A stretch of 8,431 nucleotides of DNA, from contig JASEGY010000132.1 in the NCBI GenBank assembly GCA_030019105.1, positions 1 through 8,431 on the forward strand, written 5' to 3'. Shown here piece by piece: positions 6,101 to 8,431 of the stretch. The position numbers and the translations under genes were made by a program. Within the stretch, counting starts at the first letter, position 1, and each line of letters begins with the position of its first letter. The notes below the pieces were generated by a model, which searched no databases, had not been told where the DNA came from, and was given only the letters and a program-made list of their open reading frames with translations. This stretch comes from a bacterium. GTDB lineage: Bacteria > UBA9089 > JASEGY01.

Positions 6101-8431
6101 GTGACCGACATCCCTACCAAAATATTCCCGTTGGCTGATGAAGTAATCACTACCTCAACTCCTGTCTTTAGATGGGAGCCTGTCTCTGATCCTGATGTGG
6201 TTTTTTATGATGTGGCTGTAGCTACTGCTCCGAACTGGGAGAGCAAGGTCTGGTATGGACATACAACTGACGGGTATCTTCCATATAATGCCGATGGAAA
6301 TGCCTTGCTCGGCTATGAGAGACTGGGCAGTGGCAGCTATTATTGGGCGATATTTTCTTGTGATGAGGAGAACAACCATTCAGTCACCGACTGGACCCTC
6401 TTTACGGTCGAGATATCTAACGTCCCACCTACGATAGAACTAACCTCTCCCTTTGATCCGGCTGAAACAGCCGATGAGGTTTATACCATCACCTGGTTGG
6501 ATTCGGATCCGGACGATAATGCCGGCATATCCCTCTATTGGGATAATGATGATACCGGCTTCGACGGCCATCTGATCATATCCGGGATAAGTGAGGACGA
6601 CCTGACGGATAGCTATACCTGGGATGTTTCTCTACTACCTAATGGTAATTACTACCTCTATGCCGCGATAGACGATGGAACAAATCCTTTCATTTATGAC
6701 TACTCGGATTACCCCTTAACTATTCAACATCCGACATCTAACTGGGTCTTCCTGGTCTATCTTGACGGAGACAACAACTTAGAGGATGCCGGCATCGATG
6801 ACTTAAATGAAATGGAGATGGTTGGCTCCAACAGTCAGGTTAAAATAGTTGTCCAGTTTGACCGGATTTATGGTTTTGACACCTCTAATGGGAATTGGAC
6901 CACCACCAGGAGATATTTGGTCAACCAGGATAGTGATCCCAACGTAATTAATTCTACCTTACTGGATGATATAGGCGAGGCCAATATGGGTGATCCGGCC
7001 ACTTTAGTCGATTTTGTTACCTGGGGAATGAACACCTTTGCGGCCGATCACTATGCCGTTGTCCTCTGGAATCACGGTGGCGGCTGGCGGGAGCGCATGA
7101 AAGAGATACTGAAATCCCAGGGCAAAAAGGGAAGTGATCGGGCGGTAGCCTGGGATGATACCTCAGGAGGAGACTGCCTGTTTATGAGCGAAGTAAAAGG
7201 TGCCCTGGCCCAAATAGTAACAAACCAGGGACGGCAGATTGATCTGGTTGGTTTTGATGCCTGCCTGATGGGCATGGTGGAAGTGGCCTACCAGTTGAGG
7301 GATCAGGCTCAAGTTATGGTGGCTTCAGAAGAGGTTGAGCCGTGGGAAGGCTGGCCCTACAATACTATCCTGGCTGACCTGGCCGCTAATCCCTCTATGA
7401 GCCCGGCTGAATTGGGTGAGGCTATTGTTGTTCGATATGGTGAAGATTATGGAAACTCCAACGAGAATACCCAGTCAGCCGTGGATGTTTCCAACATGGC
7501 TGGTCTGTCGGGGGCGATAACCGCTTTTGCTCAAAGCCTGATTGGCTCTCCTTATTGGGATGAACTTCATCTCTTGAGAGGACAAGTAGAGGAGTTTTAC
7601 TACTCTGCAAATGTGGACCTTTACCACTTTGCAGATTTAGTGAGCGCCAATATTACTAACCCGGCTATTCAGTCTGCGGCTGAGGCCCTTAAGAGTGAGA
7701 TTAACAACACTGTTGTGGCCAACTGGCACGGTGACTATTCTCCAGGGGCCTTTGGACTGGCAGTCTATTTCCCGCGGGAGGAGTATAAATTTGATCCGGA
7801 TTACAACTGCGGTATTATTGACTTTCCTTGTGACACTGATTGGAATGAGTTCCTGGCCTGGTATCTTAATCCTGCCCCCTCTGCGCCTTGTGGCATCGCT
7901 ATTGATCTTAGGCCGGATGTACCTGGTATTCAGAATACAAGAAGTGTCCACCAGGGAGAAACCCTAAGTATCGATATTTGGGCTCAAAATGTCCTTAACC
8001 TTGATACCTTTGATTTTAAATTGCGGGTATGCGATTCAGCCAAATTAGAAATCGTGGGAGCTGCGGAAGGACCCTTCTTAGGATTACTGGGTGGAACAGC
8101 CCTCTTCCTCTCTTCCATGACTGACACCTTCACTATTCAAATAACCGGTTCATTGAGCGGAAATGATCCGGATTCAGCGCCGGATGGAGACGGTGTCATT
8201 GCCCACGTAAGCTTGAATGTTGTCGGGGAGAATAATGGCGAAACCTGTGCGATAAGCCTTCTTGATCCCATGTATTGGGATAGCCAGTCCAACCAGACTG
8301 TTCCAACACCTTCGGGAGCGACGGTTATTATTGGCATTCCAGGAGACTGTACCGGACCCGAAGGTAATCCGGACGGCTGTGTCAATGTCTGGGACTTCAT
8401 TCAGTTTACTGATAGTTGGCTCCAGTGCGAC
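1..8431 (+). CDS. Giant multidomain secreted protein with clostripain (C11) protease domains; partial at both ends
   Basis: Codons run from position 2 without a stop to 8431 (2,810 codons); base 1 is the last base of a preceding codon. Both ends lie outside the window, so start, ribosome binding site, signal peptide and C-terminal anchor cannot be judged. Domains in order: C11 tail, unnamed VWWHHYDNAAPG domain, Big_5-like Ig, parallel beta-helix, DDGAHND Ig-like domain, Asp-box propeller, second DDGAHND domain, GATase-like domain, five carboxypeptidase-regulatory-like repeats, an unrecognised beta domain, two FN3/Ig-like domains, a complete C11 protease, a cohesin-like domain and a dockerin-like end. 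The composition (rich in Asp, Gly, Thr and Trp, few Cys, no hydrophobic membrane segment) fits an extracellular protein. The likely role is a surface protease or adhesin; the substrate is unknown. The open frame and domain recognition are seen directly, while location and role are inferred. Confidence 0.95.
155..541 (+). other. Unnamed secreted beta domain with VWWHHYDNAAPG motif
   Basis: Residues 52-180 form a compact domain that starts with LRVRAYIDGRSHLLIQGNEV. Landmarks are VWWHHYDNAAPG (from 212), EPTILNSAEWYPGWP (from 272), a Cys pair in NCDCD (from about 329), DLYPPLP (from about 359), IAVRGAVSIVQQPS (from about 407) and EFDDNPPGGADWYE (from about 479). From memory, similar stretches occur as a single unnamed module in large secreted proteins of uncultivated bacteria and planctomycete-like groups, often near the C-terminus or beside Ig-like domains. 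The alternating hydrophobic pattern suggests a beta-sandwich. The aromatic WWHH cluster could bind a carbohydrate, but nothing here proves that. No catalytic motif is recognised. Confidence 0.6.
551..901 (+). other. Big_5-type bacterial Ig-like domain
   Basis: Residues 184-300 follow the Big_5 (SbsA-like Ig) pattern: PPQVVAIWPEA at the start, then ITATFNEPVNEDTLNTSTV, a central turn, ITFTPGSPFVEGEVVAVTIT, and the typical closing segment with VQDMAGDGLDGNGNG and WSFVTRAP. The family is a structural spacer found in S-layer and other surface proteins. The Asp/Asn/Gly-rich loop near 810-850 could bind calcium, as in relatives. Its job is probably to space the preceding domain from the beta-helix. 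The family call rests on several hallmark segments in the right order. Confidence 0.85.
905..1819 (+). other. Right-handed parallel beta-helix domain
   Basis: Residues 302-606 begin with TIYVDVSNETG and GTPEHPFSSIAEAI, then DGDTILVAEGTYDENLEING, the usual opening of DUF1565/NosD-like parallel beta-helices. Coils follow with repeating short strands and Gly- and Asn-rich turns (GGGGIETYGGAPEI, YCTIRNNTA, GGGILMGKGTPRI, NCYVIENHSPQGAGGI, NSTIVGNPGGG). The end carries the common closing segment DYHLQLCSPCIDTGDP and DMGAYGGP. Such helices often bind or cut polysaccharides, but no polysaccharide lyase or hydrolase catalytic set is evident, so a binding or structural role is more likely. Cys residues are sparse, as in the rest of the protein. 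Confidence 0.9.
1841..2161 (+). other. Ig-like domain with DDGAHND motif, copy 1 (choice-of-anchor X type)
   Basis: Residues 614-720 start with GPPEVEDVMVNPGYVAPGD and TITAEVWDACSGVGSVQAEI, continue to ELFDDGAHNDAAAGDNIYG (the DDGAHND core begins at 2006), and end with YVVDIVATDMNSNS. The phrase with a DDG-x-H-x-D-x-x-x-x-GD-x-Y/W pattern is typical of the 'choice-of-anchor X' style beta-sandwich seen in large secreted bacterial proteins. The acidic loop probably binds calcium (inference). A paralogous copy follows the propeller, so the two copies bracket it. Confidence 0.7.
2174..3082 (+). other. Six-blade Asp-box (BNR/sialidase-like) beta-propeller
   Basis: Residues 725-1027 contain six repeats of about 50 residues with the form QLT..., YPSI, DG, WVVW, then a strand ending in an Asp-box. 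Five Asp-boxes are visible: SDDGGSTW at 2300, SDNGASW at 2447, SLNNGATW at 2600, SEDDGAHW at 2756 and SDDGISW at 2921. Their spacing is 147, 153, 156 and 165 bases. The sixth blade (WPDVSIVSDQPWVVWMSDRA to about 3082) has lost the box. Asp-boxes are structural turns found in sialidases and many other propellers. I see no clear arginine triad or FRIP motif, so sialidase activity is not supported. Glycan or protein binding is the likelier role. Confidence 0.85.
3092..3424 (+). other. Ig-like domain with DDGAHND motif, copy 2 (choice-of-anchor X type)
   Basis: Residues 1031-1141 repeat the pattern of the domain before the propeller: NPPPHVYWVTSDPYSPAPF, VITLRARVLDETGVQSVQAV, then MMYDDGAHNDEASGDDIWG (DDGAHND core from 3260), and EFQVQAEDISGNTVLAP. 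The core is nearly identical between the two copies in protein and similar in DNA, while the rest has diverged. A structural spacer with possible calcium binding is the best guess. It leads directly into the GATase-like domain. Confidence 0.7.
3434..4270 (+). other. GATase-like (class I glutamine amidotransferase fold) domain, non-catalytic, with a basic insertion
   Basis: Residues 1145-1423 begin with a Rossmann-like strand TTDLLVVFDHP, then helix WLQYYTDALDTNGYTYDVWD, then LSYYTSGAVIWSTPFGG, LQSYLDAGGRLFITGQDIGW, and the late segment YKVVYFAFGFEGI plus ERVLSWLYEP. This order matches the GATase-like domains found in large secreted peptidases and related surface proteins. The position of the usual nucleophile Cys reads GQDIG, and the domain contains no Cys at all, so it cannot be a working amidotransferase. 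Four consecutive Trp codons (3470-3481) follow the first strand. About 64 residues rich in Lys and Arg (about 3950-4141) interrupt the fold between HPAVGIFTYEP and GTGALRVNTGIY. Confidence 0.75.
3950..4141 (+). other. Lys/Arg-rich insertion inside the GATase-like domain
   Basis: Between FTYEPD and SGTGALRV there are about 64 residues with seven Lys and seven Arg, against nine acidic residues. Examples are DKKVAAPSRKGRS near 3947, RADRDRF near 4046 and GGEKREIASS near 4112. The rest of the protein is strongly acidic and poor in Lys and Arg, so the stretch stands out. The frame is open throughout and the flanking domain resumes correctly. It is probably a surface loop, possibly a cleavage site for Arg/Lys-directed protease domains; that function is inference. 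Confidence 0.6.
4271..4591 (+). repeat. Carboxypeptidase-regulatory-like (CNA-B-like) repeat 1
   Basis: The repeat opens with GTMAGIVTDSAGNPVANVEV and ends with GLVPGQYMVDAYPP, GVLVAGGETTTHNIVLPPGG. The order G-x-V-x-D-x-x-GNPVA, then GxYTIxGLxPGxY, then T-T-x-N-x-x-L is the signature of CarboxypepD_reg/CNA-B beta-sandwich repeats, which act as stalks on bacterial surfaces. It carries an inserted charged loop with EKLAAIKADP at 4364-4393, shared in form with repeats 3 and 5. Confidence 0.9.
4592..4882 (+). repeat. Carboxypeptidase-regulatory-like (CNA-B-like) repeat 2
   Basis: The pattern is IITGIVTNYQGNPVAGAYVG, TDVEGRYTIRGLFTGTY, WAYPPPESD and GISVTAGETTTQNLIL. The charged loop here is shorter, with SKSEKEKTKGAW near 4670, and lacks the LTAxKADP phrase. 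Spacing to the neighbouring repeats is seamless, as expected for a stalk of tandem beta-sandwiches. Confidence 0.9.
4883..5209 (+). repeat. Carboxypeptidase-regulatory-like (CNA-B-like) repeat 3
   Basis: The pattern is KITGKVTDTVGNPIAGVEIY, WAVTDENGDYVISDLDPGTY, WAFPPEDSP and NFVLQEGG. It contains the longest inserted loop of the series, aromatic and charged (EWKWWMGEEDLTALKTDP, with EDLTALKTDP at 4976-5005, then KDKWMDGWAV). The loop resembles those in repeats 1 and 5. Confidence 0.9.
5210..5476 (+). repeat. Carboxypeptidase-regulatory-like (CNA-B-like) repeat 4
   Basis: The pattern is TLAGVVLDPWGNPVFDAQVL, STDEQGVYVIDGLDSGSY, VEVWPPWESG and NVSSGEVTLQNFILPEGG. It is the shortest repeat, with only SQKGKGPAGF (near 5276) in place of the long charged loop. 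Confidence 0.9.
5477..5788 (+). repeat. Carboxypeptidase-regulatory-like (CNA-B-like) repeat 5
   Basis: The pattern is KISGRVTDESDQPVAGAEIY, MTDEEGYYTISGLDSGTY, DVYPPPGTN and GVSVTAGEETNVDFILLPPP. The loop has EELTAVKADP at 5561-5590, closest to that of repeat 3; both repeats also share the preceding AEIYA/VEIYA strand. This is the last repeat of the stalk. Confidence 0.9.
5789..6109 (+). other. Unrecognised beta-rich domain
   Basis: Residues 1930-2036 begin with AFDCEVQVQYRESSEYGLSF and include HLDMIGGVPIPHEDIISATV, FVGDFWHYFQDASEVNLG and YTFTVRYILDGSERTVSEVA. The strand pattern and position between the repeat stalk and FN3-like domains suggest an Ig-like sandwich. I do not recognise a family and see no catalytic motif. 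Similar stretches may occur beside C11 domains in related proteins, but I cannot confirm this. Confidence 0.5.
6110..6421 (+). other. FN3-like domain
   Basis: Residues 2037-2140 read IPTKIFPLADEVITTSTPVF then RWEPVSDPDVVFYDVAVATA, a middle strand with KVWYGHTTDGYLP, and YYWAIFSCDEENNHSVTDW with FTVEI at the end. The phrase 'TPVFRWEPV' followed by 'YDVAVA' and 'YYWAIFS' is typical of FN3-like modules in secreted bacterial proteins. The role is probably structural. Confidence 0.7.
6422..6730 (+). other. Ig/FN3-like domain before the protease
   Basis: Residues 2141-2243 begin VPPTIELTSPFDPAETADE and YTITWLDSDPDDNAGISLYW, then SYTWDVSLLPNGNYYLYAAI and DDGTNPFIYDYSDYPLTIQ. The segments TITWxDxDPDDNAxISLYWDxD and LPNGxYYLYAxIDDG are frequent in beta-sandwich domains of large secreted proteins. 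The many Asp residues could bind calcium. It connects directly to the start of the C11 domain. Confidence 0.75.
7088..7144 (+). other. Probable activation-cleavage segment of the C11 protease
   Basis: Between the HGGGW motif and AVAWDDTSGG the chain has two Arg, then Lys-Glu-Ile-Leu-Lys, then Gly-Lys-Lys-Gly-Ser-Asp-Arg-Ala. In the characterised C11 peptidase PmC11, from memory, the chain is cut at Lys147-Ala148 between His133 and Cys179. The Arg2380-Ala2381 step here (about 7139-7144) sits in the corresponding region just before the conserved AVAWDD strand. Cleavage at this exact bond is inference. Confidence 0.55.
7732..7862 (+). repeat. Direct repeat, copy 2 (C11 tail)
   Basis: This is the partner of the repeat at the left edge of the window, in frame and about 95% identical. 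Differences in the protein are Glu to Lys, Leu to Phe, Asn to Asp and Asp to Asn, with two silent changes. Similarity ends where the cohesin-like domain linker begins. It points to duplication or gene conversion of a protease module within one gene. Confidence 0.95.
7889..8335 (+). other. Cohesin-like beta-sandwich domain
   Basis: Residues 2630-2778 begin CGIAIDLRPDVPG and VHQGETLSIDIWAQNVLNLD, then FDFKLRVCDSAKLEIVGAAE, GPFLGLLGG, ITGSLSGNDPDSAPDGDG, VIAHVSLNVVGENNGE, and end with PSGATVIIG. The pattern of a beta-sandwich with 'V..G....V.I.A.NV.NL..F.F.L.....KL.I....' and a late 'DGDGVIA.V...V' segment matches cohesin-fold domains. These occur in non-cellulosomal bacterial surface proteins as well as in scaffoldins. 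The partner is unknown; the dockerin-like segment directly after it is a candidate, in another chain or in this one. Confidence 0.7.
8339..8431 (+). other. Dockerin-like calcium-loop segment, cut by the window edge
   Basis: Residues 2780-2810 read PGDCTGPEGNPDGCVNVWDF and then IQFTDSWLQ. The N-P-D-G-C-V-N-V-W-D core matches a dockerin type I F-hand loop (Asn at 8366, Asp at 8372, Asp at 8393), followed by the usual helix with Trp. The first loop ligand is not a plain Asp: either Glu (8360) takes the place or the loop has an extra Gly-Pro-Glu-Gly insertion after the upstream Asp (8345). A second loop, if present, lies beyond the window. Dockerin-like ends are common in secreted proteins of uncultivated bacteria, outside cellulosomes too. 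Confidence 0.7.

Larger units (their letters stand above)
6740..7882 (+). other. Complete clostripain-type (C11) cysteine protease domain
   Basis: Residues 2247-2627 contain the full set of C11 marks: NWVFLVYLDGDNNLEDAG at the start, DLNEMEMVGS, VVQFDR, LWNHGGGW with the catalytic His at 7073-7075 (residue 2358), and LVGFDACLMGMVE with the catalytic Cys at 7262-7264 (residue 2421). ASEEVEPWEGWPY follows, and the C-terminal strands end at FLAWY. C11 enzymes are clan CD proteases that cut after Arg or Lys, and members are activated by cleavage between the His and the Cys. Here that interval is 63 residues and carries a Lys/Arg-rich segment (RERMKEILKSQGKKGSDR). Asp at Cys-2 (residue 2419), which helps form the basic-residue pocket in known members, is kept. 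The domain looks active. Its tail is nearly identical to the tail at the left edge of the window. Confidence 0.93.

Noticed and set aside
7695..7967. Plus-strand open frame of 90 codons in another frame
   Set aside because: It overlaps the end of the complete C11 domain and the start of the cohesin-like domain, both clearly coded in the main frame; its hydrophobic stretch comes from an out-of-frame reading.
7889..8431. A true cellulosome scaffoldin
   Set aside because: There is one cohesin-like and one dockerin-like unit, no cellulose-binding or glycoside hydrolase domain recognised, and the rest of the protein is a protease/adhesin assembly.

Overview
The whole window lies inside one reading frame. 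Reading + strand codons from position 2 to 8431 gives 2,810 sense codons with no stop, and neither a credible start nor a stop falls in the window. I see no second gene, RNA gene, promoter, terminator or intergenic gap. The protein is a very large, multidomain, Asp/Gly/Thr-rich bead-string typical of a secreted or cell-surface bacterial protein. The N-terminus (where a signal peptide would be) and the C-terminus are both outside the window.

Layout in order, with codon n starting at 2+3(n-1): (1) the tail of a clostripain-type (C11) protease domain cut by the left edge; (2) an unnamed secreted domain with a VWWHHYDNAAPG motif; (3) a Big_5-type Ig-like domain; (4) a right-handed parallel beta-helix; (5) an Ig-like domain with a DDGAHND motif; (6) a six-blade Asp-box beta-propeller; (7) a second DDGAHND domain; (8) a GATase-like domain without a nucleophile Cys and with a basic insertion; (9) five carboxypeptidase-regulatory-like/CNA-B-like repeats; (10) an unrecognised beta-rich domain; (11) two FN3/Ig-like domains; (12) a complete C11 protease domain with His and Cys in place; (13) a cohesin-like domain; (14) a dockerin-like calcium-loop segment running off the right edge.

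The organism is most likely an uncultivated bacterium. The base composition looks roughly balanced in GC, and this domain mix is, as I recall, common in candidate-phylum metagenome genomes such as Desantisbacteria, KSB1, Poribacteria, Omnitrophota or Hydrogenedentes. That placement is a guess from style and not a demonstrated match.

The most notable points are these. The first 131 bases match 7732-7862 at about 95% identity, so the chain carries at least two closely related C11 domains. The C11 domain has a Lys/Arg-rich segment between its catalytic His and Cys, where family members are cleaved during maturation. Similar Lys/Arg-rich islands sit inside several otherwise acidic domains. Together these suggest, as a hypothesis only, a surface polyprotein cut by its own Arg/Lys-directed protease domains. 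The remaining modules look suited to adhesion, glycan binding or assembly.
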